Shown piece by piece: positions 1-9,549 of a DNA stretch of 64,000 nt (position 1 is its first letter; every line of letters begins with the position of its first letter). The notes under the pieces are model-generated. The model was not told where the DNA came from, made no database searches, and saw only the letters and a list, made by a program, of their open reading frames with translations. The translations under genes and the position numbers were made by a program. The DNA is from Salinicoccus albus DSM 19776 (GTDB lineage: Bacteria > Bacillota > Bacilli > Staphylococcales > Salinicoccaceae): assembly GCF_000385175.1 (NCBI RefSeq), contig NZ_ARQJ01000031.1, positions 1-64,000 of the forward strand, in the 5' to 3' direction.

Positions 1-1394
1 GCGGAGCCCAGCTCTGGTGGTGTTGCATCCTGATCGTCCGGCACCGTGACATTGAGCGGATCGCTCTCATTGCCGGCCTCATCGACGGCGGTGACAGTCA
101 GTTGTTCACCGGCGCCCACTGCATCGGGGGCAAGGGCAACATCATAGGTACCATTTTCTCCAATTGTCCCTGTACCGACTTCTACACCCTCAGGATCTGA
201 GACCACAACGGTGTCACCCGGTTCTCCGGCTTCACCAAAGACGTTATAGCCGTCAACGCTGTTCCCGTCAATATCGGCGGAGCCCAACGCAGGTGCTGTC
301 ACATCTTCATCAAATGTGATTGTATCCTGACTTTGAAGACTGCTTAGAAGTGCCGCATCAATCACTGAATCCTGGATGCCAGCGCCTTGTACAGGGACTT
401 CACCTTGGACTCCTGCAGGGTTATCTACAAGAACATCCAGATTTACCGAAGTATTTCCAATGACTTGTGCACTTGCGAGGCTGTTGGCCAAATCAATTGA
501 TCCATCTGTCAACGCACCAGAAACATTTGTTACTTCATCTGTGATTGTACCCACAATCGGAAGAAGGACTTCATTCATTACTCCATCTACTAAATCTCCA
601 ATGCCTGGTATGCTGCCAAGAAGTTCTATTTCTAAATTATTTGCTGCGGTTGATACATCGTCCAACAGACTTTGAACGGTATCCACAACTGCTGTTTCCA
701 GGTGGTTGCCGATACCATCGCTGAATTCTACAACAATCGCACCATCTTCAGTGATTGTATAATTCACTTCATCACTGTAGTTGGTAAGGTTCTGCAACGA
801 AGCATCGAGATTATTCAAATTATCAATGGCTGTATTTAGCTCTTCAAGACCCTCTATATTAACAAGTTCCGGTGGAATAGCATCGTTTACTCCTGAAACC
901 AGATCATTCACCAGTCCTGTTAATGTATCCGTTAATCCGCCCACGGTATCATATAGAGCGGGTAGATCTTCCTGCAGATTAATCGGCAGTGTTTCTACCT
1001 GCACAGTGGCTGTACCACCACTATGTTCTAGCGATTGGGCCAACTCAGGTGCGTGAAACACCACAGTCCTCTCTGGACTTGCAAGCTCAACATCTGCAAG
1101 TCCCGTGCCCGTCAGACCCAGGTTAAGATTATAATAATTCGAGTTTGCAGAATCTGTAAGATTTGCATCAATATTTACATCAGTCAATAATTGTACTTCA
1201 CCGAGCGAGGCTGCTTCTGCAACATTTGTCTGACCATCGGTATCCTGTATGTACGTACCGACTGGTGCAACCATAATGTTCGCAGCAACAACTGTCATGC
1301 CGATTTTCTTCAGCATTGAATGTTCTGATTTTCGTTTGAAAGCACGTTTGTAGTCAAAGTTCCTGATCGATTTTTTCTTACTTTTGTTAGACAT
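1..1394 (-). CDS. Bap-like surface adhesin with bacterial Ig-like repeats (N-terminal part)
   Basis: The gene starts at ATG 1394 behind a GAGGAGGGA ribosome site and runs off the left edge, leaving 464 codons. The N-terminus is a long basic export signal: a Lys/Arg-rich stretch, then a hydrophobic core (MTVVAANIMVAP). About 350 residues of Asn/Asp/Leu-rich sequence follow, resembling the adhesive domain of staphylococcal biofilm proteins. From about residue 365 there is an Ig-like module of about 85 residues (TAPALGSADIDG ... VDEAGNESDPL) and the start of a second. Such modules normally repeat many times before an LPXTG anchor, which is outside the window. It is likely cell-wall attached and involved in adhesion or biofilm; that role is inferred from the architecture. 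Confidence 0.8.
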   Translation of the reverse strand, partial: MSNKSKKKSIRNFDYKRAFKRKSEHSMLKKIGMTVVAANIMVAPVGTYIQDTDGQTNVAEAASLGEVQLLTDVNIDANLTDSANSNYYNLNLGLTGTGLADVELASPERTVVFHAPELAQSLEHSGGTATVQVETLPINLQEDLPALYDTVGGLTDTLTGLVNDLVSGVNDAIPPELVNIEGLEELNTAIDNLNNLDASLQNLTNYSDEVNYTITEDGAIVVEFSDGIGNHLETAVVDTVQSLLDDVSTAANNLEIELLGSIPGIGDLVDGVMNEVLLPIVGTITDEVTNVSGALTDGSIDLANSLASAQVIGNTSVNLDVLVDNPAGVQGEVPVQGAGIQDSVIDAALLSSLQSQDTITFDEDVTAPALGSADIDGNSVDGYNVFGEAGEPGDTVVVSDPEGVEVGTGTIGENGTYDVALAPDAVGAGEQLTVTAVDEAGNESDPLNVTVPDDQDATPPELGS

Positions 1395-1512
1395 TACTTC
1401 CCTCCTCGTGAAATTGTCAGTTCAAAATTTAAAATATTCTAATAAAAACTGACAATTTTAGAGTAACAAAAATATACAAGAAAAGAAATATATGACAGCA
1501 TTTTTCCAAATT

Positions 1513-3138
1513 TTATTTATCGTAATGATTAAGGTATTGGATATATCCCGATATATAATGCTGGACATCATCGATTCTGACTCTGTATCCATGATGTTTG
1601 ATGAAGAAACTCCCCAATACACTGCCAGGATTTTTAAAATACATCGCTACTTCTGGATAAAAATATCCCGTTCGCTGGTAATCAACTCGTTTTTCTATCG
1701 TTTTATGAAACATTTCTTCATCCAGATGCTCTCCGATAACATCCTGCATCCCTTTTTCCTTCATGAGTCTTGTCATCTTATACCCAGCCATCAGCATTTC
1801 CAGGAATGTCGGGAATGTCGTCTCTCTCTGGTAGATATATTTCAACCTCTTGGAGACGTTTTTAAGCCCAAAGACAAAATATTGTTCTTCCGGTTTCACT
1901 TTAGTGAGTTCATATGTGCAATAGCTTAACCAGTGGTCTGAATATTTCCAGTAATCGTTTTTAATGAAATGATCAAACAGTATTTCCACATATTCCAGCC
2001 ATTCCGGATGTTCATCAATCTGATAAAGTCTCATCAACCCGAAAGCTGCTTCGCCATCATAGTATATGACACGCTTTTCATCTTTGATCGTCAGATCCGG
2101 GTAGTTAAGTACATGCACCGTGTCCCCGTCGCCGATCATGCGTATCGTTCCTCTGGCCAGTTTCCGGGCAACATCCATATATTCATCACTGCCGGTCATA
2201 GACATGTATTTGGTCAATGTGATAAGTGCAATTCCATTCTGACCCAGTTTAATTTCATTAATATTATTCGTATCGTCATATATATAGGCGGTATCCTTTT
2301 CTTGCGGATTGATATAGAGATAGTTGTCAAGCACATAGTCTATAGCCTGCTTTGCCTGCCTTATACCTTTTTTATCATTCAGATATTCCAGACCTTCCAA
2401 CAGTGAATATGTAGTTGAAGCATGTCTCAGCACATTATAAAATCCGATTTTCTTATTGAAATGCGGAAATTTCCCATATTCATATCTGCCGTTTTCATCC
2501 ATTTGATCTGATAGATACTGGGTCGCTGTTGTCACCAGACGTCTGTACTCCGATTTGTTCTGGTTGGCTGTGATTTTTCTGATGCCGTGCATATAACCGG
2601 AAGATATCAGACTGAAAACTTTTTCTCCTTCGATTAGATATCCTTTCGTATAAAATTTCTTTACATTTTTATTGGCATATTTTTTATGGAAATAAACCCC
2701 TCGGTAACCTTTATATTTTTTTAAATATGTATTAATATTCTGCTCGCTGACAAAAAGTGTCTGATGATCTTTTCCTTGTACCGGTCTCACAAAGGCATTT
2801 GCATTAACTTCTTCAGGAAGGAAAGCCATACTGTAATTCGGATCGAATGAGATTCCATACTCTACATAATTTCGCCGCGTTTCAGTCAGTTCGTCAAGAA
2901 GTTCCGGAAATTCAGTATCAATTTCAGAGACAATGAAATCCACTTTTAACCAGTGAGTTCTATGCCCCCTGCGTTCAAATTTCTTTATCTCATCCTTTAT
3001 CTTTTTTAATATGTAATTATTGTTCTTTAATTTGAACACATGTGCTCTTCGATTCAAAAAGCCTAAGGATATGAACAGCCATTTTGAATCCTGATGCTCT
3101 TTCTTCTTCTTTAGGTCGTTGATCAATTCGAGCTTCAT
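1513..3138 (-). CDS. Hypothetical protein, possibly an (alpha/alpha)-barrel glycosidase-like fold
   Basis: 541 residues from ATG 3138, which follows GGGGAG at good spacing; an in-frame start 45 bases upstream lacks a ribosome site. The N-terminal 180 residues are basic and soluble. The remainder has repeated helical pairs with motifs such as YSLLEGLEYL, LGQNGIALITLTKYM and YYDGEAAFGLMRLY. These are typical of six-hairpin or epimerase-like toroids acting on polysaccharides. There is no signal peptide or membrane segment. It lies next to the surface adhesin, on the same strand, so a role in envelope polymer metabolism is possible. I do not recognise a specific family with confidence. Confidence 0.6.
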   Translation of the reverse strand: MKLELINDLKKKKEHQDSKWLFISLGFLNRRAHVFKLKNNNYILKKIKDEIKKFERRGHRTHWLKVDFIVSEIDTEFPELLDELTETRRNYVEYGISFDPNYSMAFLPEEVNANAFVRPVQGKDHQTLFVSEQNINTYLKKYKGYRGVYFHKKYANKNVKKFYTKGYLIEGEKVFSLISSGYMHGIRKITANQNKSEYRRLVTTATQYLSDQMDENGRYEYGKFPHFNKKIGFYNVLRHASTTYSLLEGLEYLNDKKGIRQAKQAIDYVLDNYLYINPQEKDTAYIYDDTNNINEIKLGQNGIALITLTKYMSMTGSDEYMDVARKLARGTIRMIGDGDTVHVLNYPDLTIKDEKRVIYYDGEAAFGLMRLYQIDEHPEWLEYVEILFDHFIKNDYWKYSDHWLSYCTYELTKVKPEEQYFVFGLKNVSKRLKYIYQRETTFPTFLEMLMAGYKMTRLMKEKGMQDVIGEHLDEEMFHKTIEKRVDYQRTGYFYPEVAMYFKNPGSVLGSFFIKHHGYRVRIDDVQHYISGYIQYLNHYDK

Positions 3139-3257
3139 CAAGTGCACTCCCCATACAATAATATTTATACATTCAGTATACATGACTTGTGCAATAATTG
3201 GAAAAAAACAGAGAATTTTCCTTAAAAATAAAGACTTCCACCGGAAGCCCTATGCCA

Positions 3258-3962
3258 CTATTCATTTGTACCGGACATTTGTTTTTCTCCATGCAATTCA
3301 TAGAGTTTCTCCAGATGATCCTCAGCACTGCTTAAATATTTGATACTGTTCTCAATATGGACATCAAGCAATCCGCCATAATTTTCATCATTCTCATTCA
3401 TCTGCTTAAATTCAATCAGTGCAAGGGAACGATTGGAAATAGCAAGATTTAAATCTGATTTCAGCCCTTCGATACTGCTTGAATATTCCGCTGATAGAAA
3501 TTCGGGATTTTCAATCTCCTTCACTTCAGATTCCAGCTCAGAATATTTTTCCTGAAGGTTTTGCAGTTCTGAAGCCACATCGTCTGTGCTGACACCGTCC
3601 CCATAATACGCATGATACATAGGTACAAATGCATCATTCCACACCATTGTAATTTCTGCATGAATGTTCTCTGCGTGCTCAGTGATTTCTTCCATGTCCG
3701 AAGGACCTGCTTCGCCGTACTCAACATTTTTGATAAATGCTTTTGTTTCATTTTCCGTGGTATACACATGGCGCTCACTAGCTTCCATTTCCCCGCCGGC
3801 TCCCTGAGCGTCTGTTTCATCCAGCGGAAGGCTGTAATGATGGAGAATATATAAATTTTTAGCTTCCTTGTTAAAATCAGCCGGCTCCCCCGCCTGTTTC
3901 GCATTCTGGCTGCCGCATGCACCAAGCAGGAGCGTGACGAATACTAGACATATTCTCTTCAC
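3258..3962 (-). CDS. Putative lipoprotein
   Basis: 234 residues. The start is GTG 3962, 8 bases after AGGAGG; the longer open frame back to 4019 has no ribosome site. The N-terminus is a lipoprotein signal (KRICLVFVTLLLGACG) with the lipobox cysteine at about residue 15. The mature part is acidic and strongly helical, with a probable coiled coil (LQNLQEKYSELESEVKEIE), and contains no enzyme motif. It is expected to be membrane-anchored on the outer face. The function is unknown. It resembles the small Glu-rich lipoproteins common in Staphylococcaceae. Confidence 0.7.
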   Translation of the reverse strand: MKRICLVFVTLLLGACGSQNAKQAGEPADFNKEAKNLYILHHYSLPLDETDAQGAGGEMEASERHVYTTENETKAFIKNVEYGEAGPSDMEEITEHAENIHAEITMVWNDAFVPMYHAYYGDGVSTDDVASELQNLQEKYSELESEVKEIENPEFLSAEYSSSIEGLKSDLNLAISNRSLALIEFKQMNENDENYGGLLDVHIENSIKYLSSAEDHLEKLYELHGEKQMSGTNE

Positions 3963-4085
3963 ATCATTGGCCTCCTCTGCTGAATAATTGTCACGGTTAC
4001 CGAAACATTGCTGACTCATTGTAACACAACTGTAATATTTGTAAAATAGTTATCTTTAATTCGAGATAACATTTTAAAAAATAAA

Positions 4086-4108
4086 AACCTCCGCATTATA
4101 CGGAGGTT
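4086..4108 (-). terminator. Rho-independent terminator after the APC permease
   Basis: The stem AACCTCCG/CGGAGGTT has a 7-base loop. On the minus strand it is followed by a T-rich tract and it lies 4 bases past the permease stop codon. Confidence 0.8.
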
Positions 4109-4112
4109 CATT

Positions 4113-5549
4113 TTACAAATCTCTGCTGTCCTTATTCAAAATAAGATAGTCCAGTTCTTCCTTGGTCAGTGCGTTAAGGTTCTTGTATTGGAAAAGGAAG
4201 AATATTCCGCCGAGTATTACCCATGCCAGCAGTGCGATATAGGACGGGGCGGTCAGTGATGCCGGTGAACCCGGGTACAGGAGCAGCACAAGGAAGACGA
4301 TTGAAATGATCGTGCCCAAACCACCAAAAATGATATATGTCAGATTGTAGTTCGCTTTCTGGCTGAAGAATTTTACAGCGACCAGACTGGTGATCAGGAA
4401 GGCTACAGATACACCGGTGGACGACATATCGACAATCCAGTTGAGTGCTGTTCTGCCAAGCCATGGTGCCGCAAGACAGACGGCCATGACGAACAATACA
4501 GCAACATAAGGGGTCTTGTGATCCTTATGCACTCTGGCAAATACCGGCGGGATGAATTTCGCACGGCCAAGGGCAAAGAGCAGCCTGGATGATGACAGAT
4601 AGAAGCCATTCAGACCGGTGAAAACACCAAATGAAATTGCCATTGCCAGAAGTGTCATGCCGATCGTGCCCATGGAAGTCTGTACGACTGAACCGGTAAC
4701 CCACAGCGCACCGCCGACTTCACTCTGATTCGGAAAGATCCATGAAGTGATCAGGATCATCGCTACGTAAGTGATAATGGATGCAACAATACCAAACACA
4801 ATCAGTTTGAATGTTTTATTCGGACTGAATTTGAATTCTTCCGCCGCCTGGGGGATATTATCAAATCCGACATACATCCATGGTGCGATCGCTACGATTA
4901 AAATGATGGATGTCCAGATGCCGCTTTCATTGTTGAACAACGGTTCTGTATTCGCCAGAGAGAATTCCCCGACATTGAATGATGTGACAAAAAGAATCGC
5001 TACCGTCAATGCCATGAACAGACAGAACAGAAATTGAATATTACCAGAAAATCCGCTGCCCTTGATACTGATATAGGCAAAAAGAATCAGTGCCAGTGAT
5101 GACAGGATGACTTCCATTATATAGACATCCCAGCCGGCTATGGAATATAAATAACCGACTTCAAGGAACTCGGGCAGCACGAACTTGAACAATAAGCTGA
5201 AGGCACTGGCGTTTAGTGCGACCACACATATGTAGCCGAGCGCCAGGAACCATGAAGCGATAAAGCTGACATGCCTGCCGAATCCGGCATAGCTGAATGC
5301 AAATTCCCCGCCGGATACGGGGAATTTTTTCGTCAGTGCCCCATAGGCCACCGCGATAATCAGCATCAGGATGCCGCCGATTGTGATGCCGAGCGACGAG
5401 CCGAGTGTACCGGAAGAAATCAGCCAGTCTCCCGGCAGGATGAAGGCGCCCCATCCAATGCTTGAACCGTAGGCAATCGCCCATATGAAACGCTTGGACA
5501 TCGTATTGTCCAATTCGGTCCGTTCAATTTTCTGTGTACTCTGTACCAT
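4113..5549 (-). CDS. APC-superfamily amino acid permease
   Basis: 478 residues from ATG 5549 (MVQSTQ), which has GGGGAG about 10 bases upstream; the frame extends to 5588 without a better site. There are about twelve hydrophobic segments. The first carries the APC signature (AYGSSIGWGAFILPGDW), with the Gly-rich unwound helix 1 used for substrate carboxylate binding. Helix 6 contains the PWMYVGFDNIPQAAEEF motif typical of amino acid-cation symporters. It is probably a single-gene unit with its own terminator. The substrate cannot be read from the sequence. Confidence 0.85.
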   Translation of the reverse strand: MVQSTQKIERTELDNTMSKRFIWAIAYGSSIGWGAFILPGDWLISSGTLGSSLGITIGGILMLIIAVAYGALTKKFPVSGGEFAFSYAGFGRHVSFIASWFLALGYICVVALNASAFSLLFKFVLPEFLEVGYLYSIAGWDVYIMEVILSSLALILFAYISIKGSGFSGNIQFLFCLFMALTVAILFVTSFNVGEFSLANTEPLFNNESGIWTSIILIVAIAPWMYVGFDNIPQAAEEFKFSPNKTFKLIVFGIVASIITYVAMILITSWIFPNQSEVGGALWVTGSVVQTSMGTIGMTLLAMAISFGVFTGLNGFYLSSSRLLFALGRAKFIPPVFARVHKDHKTPYVAVLFVMAVCLAAPWLGRTALNWIVDMSSTGVSVAFLITSLVAVKFFSQKANYNLTYIIFGGLGTIISIVFLVLLLYPGSPASLTAPSYIALLAWVILGGIFFLFQYKNLNALTKEELDYLILNKDSRDL

Positions 5550-5660
5550 GTGAATTATAGCTCCCCTATTATTTGATTTACATTTCACATCTTACCAGAA
5601 CGGGCATGAAATATACAACATTATTGTGATAGGATAGTGTGAAAAGAGGGAGGGTGGATC

Positions 5661-6944
5661 TTGGGCAGAATTTTATCAGCAGCTGCAGTTATTTTAATGT
5701 TGATGGCAGTCAGTGCATGTGAAGAGGACACAGCCAGCAACGAATCGATTGAAAATATTGATACATATGGTGCCGAAGAATGGTCACAATACCGTCTGCA
5801 GCCCGATAAAAATGCAGTGATTGATACGGGAGATGCACCGCTCAGCTATATGGAGCTGGAAACTGAAGAGGAGGTCCGGGCGACACCGGTAGTGGCAGAC
5901 GGAAAGTTATTTGCCGGCAACCATAATTCCGGAGATCTTATGGCTTTTGATCTGGCCACCGGTGAAAGGGTCTGGGAAAATCAAGCGCCTAACTGGGTCC
6001 ATTCAGAATCCATCTACCATGAAGGCACTGTTTACGTCGGATACGGCAACAGAAACTTCAGAGAAAGTGGAATACGCGGCACTGGTGACAACGGGATCCT
6101 CGCCATCGATGCGCAAAGCGGCGAAACCCTCTGGCAGTTCGAAACCGAAGGTGAAGTCATGCCCACTCCGGCCGTTTACGAGAACCATTTGTACGTAGCT
6201 ACCGGAGATACACACTTGTATAAATTAACTTTGGACGAAGGTGAACTGGTCCATCGTTATGAACTCGGCTCCGTGGTCAGTATGTCCGCGCCCAATATAC
6301 ATGAGGACACCCTGTATGTCGGCGGCAGTGCACCGAAACCTTATACAGAACCCTATACATTTTATGCCTACGATCTGAGGACCGATAAGATAAAATGGGA
6401 AACGCACTTGCCGGAAGTCGCCATGGGGCTTGACGACGTGCCGCCGGCAGTACATGATGGGATCGCGGTAACCACTGCGCTTGTCATCAATGCTCAGGGT
6501 GAGTCGGAACATGAAATCTATGCACTCGATACCGATACCGGCAAAGTCATCTGGCAAGATAACTGGGGCAGCGGCGCGCTCGTCCAGAACAATAAATCCG
6601 GCGCACCCATGATACACGAAGACAAAGTATTTGTCGCAAGCCCAAAGACAGAAACCTATTATGCCTACGATCTTGAGTCCGGCGAACAGCTGTGGGCATA
6701 TGAAGATGAAGCTGCCAAAGCGCCGCCTGTCGCACAGGACGGTATCGTTTATTATTCAAATGCCGCCGGGGCAGTCGCAGGGATAGACATTGAATCCGGT
6801 GAAAAAGTGCGAGAAAAAGAACTGGGCGGCGCACTCGCTCCCTCCGGACCCATTATTGTGAACGATACGTTGATCGTCGGGAGTCAGGACCACAACGTCT
6901 ATGTCGTTCCACTGTCAGACTTTGATGAAGTCAATGAAACATAG
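5661..6944 (+). CDS. PQQ-like beta-propeller lipoprotein
   Basis: 427 residues. The start is TTG 5661, six bases after GAGGGAGG. A signal peptide ends in the lipobox MAVSAC, so the mature protein is lipid-anchored outside the membrane. The body contains about seven propeller blades with the repeated pattern 'AxDxxTGExxWxxx' (LATGERVWENQ, AQSGETLWQFE, TDTGKVIWQDN, LESGEQLWAYE). Blades of this type occur in quinoprotein dehydrogenases and in BamB-like scaffolds. No PQQ-binding catalytic set is obvious, so a scaffold or sensor role is more likely than a dehydrogenase. Confidence 0.8.
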   Translation: MGRILSAAAVILMLMAVSACEEDTASNESIENIDTYGAEEWSQYRLQPDKNAVIDTGDAPLSYMELETEEEVRATPVVADGKLFAGNHNSGDLMAFDLATGERVWENQAPNWVHSESIYHEGTVYVGYGNRNFRESGIRGTGDNGILAIDAQSGETLWQFETEGEVMPTPAVYENHLYVATGDTHLYKLTLDEGELVHRYELGSVVSMSAPNIHEDTLYVGGSAPKPYTEPYTFYAYDLRTDKIKWETHLPEVAMGLDDVPPAVHDGIAVTTALVINAQGESEHEIYALDTDTGKVIWQDNWGSGALVQNNKSGAPMIHEDKVFVASPKTETYYAYDLESGEQLWAYEDEAAKAPPVAQDGIVYYSNAAGAVAGIDIESGEKVREKELGGALAPSGPIIVNDTLIVGSQDHNVYVVPLSDFDEVNET

Positions 6945-6982
6945 ATAAATATTGCTTGAAAATCAGCATAAACACGAAAAGA

Positions 6983-7009
6983 TGCCAAATCTGAAATGCA
7001 GATTTGGCA
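6983..7009. terminator. Bidirectional terminator between convergent genes
   Basis: The 11-bp perfect stem TGCCAAATCTG/CAGATTTGGCA has a 5-base loop. T-rich sequence follows on both strands. It separates the propeller lipoprotein from the convergent dicarboxylate symporter. Confidence 0.85.
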
Positions 7010-7023
7010 CCTTTTATCCTTAA

Positions 7024-8652
7024 TCACTCATGGTTGTATGCTAACAGGTCTATGCCGAATATAAGCGGCATCAGGAAGTACACAAATGCAACGACAAGCA
7101 GAACACCTATGATATTCAGAGCAAACCCTGCTTTTGCCATATCCTGTATGGATATTTTATTCGTACCGAATACGATGGCGTTCGGCGGTGTGCCGACCGG
7201 CAGCATAAACGCACAGTTTGCAGCCATTGCTGCAGGGGCCATCAACGTCAATGGATGGACGTCAAGTGCTATGGTAAGTCCGGCCAGCACAGGCAGAATC
7301 ATTGTTGCGGTTGCTGTGTTAGACGTAATCTCAGTCAGGAATAATATACCAAGAGATACGATTGTAATAATGATAATAATGTGCACGCCCTGAACATTTG
7401 TCAGCAGATCGCCAAGCCACTGGTCTACACCTGCTTCAACAATTGCTGCTGCAATTGCCAGCCCGCCGCCGAAGAGCAGCAGGACCCCCCATGGCAATTC
7501 TTTGGAGACTGACCAGTCCAGCAGGCGTCTGGATTTACGTTTGGTCGGTATCAGGAACAAGAGCAATGCGGCCAGCATTGCGATTGCACCATCCGTAAGC
7601 ATGCTGGTGAGTTCAATATTTTCCCATATGAATCCCCTGGTGATCCACATGAATGCTGCAAATCCGAAGATGATAAGTACCAGCACTTCTTCTCTGGTGA
7701 TCTTTCCCAGTTTGTCCAGTTCACTTGTGATGATTTCTCGTCCCCCGGGTAATGTTTTCATACTATGTTTGAATTGGACTCTGTTCATGTAAACCCAGGC
7801 GATGCACATGAAAATCACAACGATTGGCACACCGAACAGCATCCACTGGGCGAAGCTCATCTCTATATTGAAGAATTCATTCATTTGTCCGGTCATGATA
7901 ATCAGTGGCGGCGTACCGATCAGTGTTCCTAATCCGCCGATTGTACCGGCATAACCGATGCCCAGTACGAGTGATTTTTCAAACTGTCTCAGATCATTTT
8001 CCAGACCTGGTTCTGACAGTGAATTCGCTTCATTTACAATTGCCATACCGATTGGGATCATGATCATGACCGCTGCCGTGTTGCTGACGAACATGGACAG
8101 CAATCCTGTAGCGATCATAAACCCGAGCAGTATTGTTGAGGTTGTGGTGCCTATAGCTTTGATGATTGTCAGGGCAACACGGGTGTGCAGATTCCACCTT
8201 TCCATCGCCAAAGCCAGCAGAAAGCCCCCGAGGAAAAGAAAAATGATGTCGTCCCCATAGGCACTTGTCACTGTGTCACTGTTCATGACACCCCCGAGCG
8301 GGAGCAGGACCAATGGCAGAAGGGACGTTGCAGGGATTGGAATGGCTTCTGTTATCCACCAGGCAGCAATCCACAGCGTCACTCCCACAACATACACACC
8401 AGCACTGTCCAGACCTTCTGCATCTAAGAAAAGTAGTGTAAGTATGAAAAGCAAGGGACCAAGGATAAGCCCGATCAGCTGCATACGGCCATAGGAATGT
8501 TCAGGTCCTTCTTCAGGTTCAGTATTTTGCTGATGATCTTGCTCAGCACGCTTTTTAGCTTCATCAACACTAAAGAATTTTAACATTGATTTTGTCTTTT
8601 TTGATTCTCGCCATAAATTATTATATGACTTTTTAAATTTGAAACCGGTCAC
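7024..8652 (-). CDS. sdcS: SdcS-type Na+/dicarboxylate symporter (DASS/SLC13)
   Basis: 542 residues from GTG 8652, 8 bases after AAGGAGG. A soluble basic and acidic N-tail of about 60 residues precedes about 11-12 membrane segments. Family motifs are present: WITEAIPIPATSLLP, the first Na+/substrate clamp MFVSNTAAVMIMIPIG, and the second TEITSNTATATMILPVL, followed by MAANCAFMLPVGTPPNAI. These match staphylococcal SdcS closely along the whole length. It imports succinate, fumarate or malate with sodium (family knowledge). It is a single gene with its own promoter region. Confidence 0.9.
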   Translation of the reverse strand: MTGFKFKKSYNNLWRESKKTKSMLKFFSVDEAKKRAEQDHQQNTEPEEGPEHSYGRMQLIGLILGPLLFILTLLFLDAEGLDSAGVYVVGVTLWIAAWWITEAIPIPATSLLPLVLLPLGGVMNSDTVTSAYGDDIIFLFLGGFLLALAMERWNLHTRVALTIIKAIGTTTSTILLGFMIATGLLSMFVSNTAAVMIMIPIGMAIVNEANSLSEPGLENDLRQFEKSLVLGIGYAGTIGGLGTLIGTPPLIIMTGQMNEFFNIEMSFAQWMLFGVPIVVIFMCIAWVYMNRVQFKHSMKTLPGGREIITSELDKLGKITREEVLVLIIFGFAAFMWITRGFIWENIELTSMLTDGAIAMLAALLLFLIPTKRKSRRLLDWSVSKELPWGVLLLFGGGLAIAAAIVEAGVDQWLGDLLTNVQGVHIIIIITIVSLGILFLTEITSNTATATMILPVLAGLTIALDVHPLTLMAPAAMAANCAFMLPVGTPPNAIVFGTNKISIQDMAKAGFALNIIGVLLVVAFVYFLMPLIFGIDLLAYNHE

Positions 8653-9012
8653 AAAATTAACCTCCTTACTTGATAATATTAAACAAAGTATCATGTATTC
8701 AGAGCAAATACTATATTTTAGTAAATATTCATAATTATCAGATCTTTAATTTTGAAGGACAATTCTCTTTTTATGATGAACTGTAATTTAGATCTTTTAT
8801 GTTAAATACAAAAAATACACTGCTTCCGCAGTGCATTTTAATCAGGGATATATTATAAGGCTAACAAGAGGGAAAGGGATACATTATGCATGTACCGGCC
8901 TTCAGATTACTGGAGGTGTATCTGAGGCTATTTTTATAATAACAAAGATTTTTGAACATTCATTTAAGTAAATGTAAATATTGTGTAATGAAATTGTTAT
9001 GAGTGGATGCTG
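8653..9012. other. Intergenic stretch with two hairpins
   Basis: No convincing gene is seen. A hairpin CACTGC/GCAGTG lies at 8817-8834 with A/T tracts on both sides and probably ends the PH-domain gene transcript on the minus strand. A second hairpin at 8911-8932 (GCCTTCAGAT/ATCTGAGGC with one bulge, then TATTTTTAT) looks like a plus-strand terminator. A 17-codon reading frame from ATG 8886 overlaps it. Confidence 0.5.
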
Positions 9013-9381
9013 TTATCTTAACACAGCACTGGCAATCAACCGGTCGAACGCACGCACATCAACTTTCCTGCCCAGATTGATTTTGAAATGGCCGACTTTT
9101 GTCCACAGTTCAACTTCAGCGCTGATATCAAACATTCCTTTTGCATTTTCAGTCGACCACATATCAATCGAAGCATAAGGCAATGAATATACCTCCACTT
9201 TTTTCCCCGTCACCCCTTGAGAATCACGTATAATTAGCCTGCGGCTTGTGAAGATTGCTGAGTCCCTGATCGTCTTAAATGCTTTGACCGCCTTTTCTCC
9301 ATCGACCAAAAGCTCGTCAATATCATCCGGGATCTCAGTTTCAAATTGCAGTGTCCATGAGAGTATGCTGTCTGTTTCCAT
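9013..9381 (-). CDS. PH domain-containing protein (bacterial PH family)
   Basis: 122 residues from ATG 9381, which sits 5 bases after GGAGG. The sequence follows the bacterial pleckstrin-homology pattern: a short helix, then beta strands with DSAIFTSRRLIIRDSQGVTGKKVEVYSLPY and a C-terminal helix (RAFDRLIASAVLR). The phrase 'TSRRLIIRDxQG...SxPYxSI' is the family hallmark. It is cytosolic, monocistronic and of unknown role. Homologues form oligomeric rings (family knowledge). Confidence 0.8.
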   Translation of the reverse strand: METDSILSWTLQFETEIPDDIDELLVDGEKAVKAFKTIRDSAIFTSRRLIIRDSQGVTGKKVEVYSLPYASIDMWSTENAKGMFDISAEVELWTKVGHFKINLGRKVDVRAFDRLIASAVLR

Positions 9382-9549
9382 AATTACCTCCAATATTGTA
9401 TCTCTTATTTACTCCATTATAACCATACAGGAATTGATATCAATATTTTTAAAATTGATAGAAAATTTAAAATTAAAAGTCAATTGCTTTGGATAACCCG
9501 GCATCACTTGGTATCATTAAGATGATCACAATCAAGGGAGAGGATAAAA

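Noticed and set aside
1492-2406. Plus-strand ORFs of 145 codons each
   Set aside because: They mirror the minus-strand 541-residue gene and lack ribosome sites.
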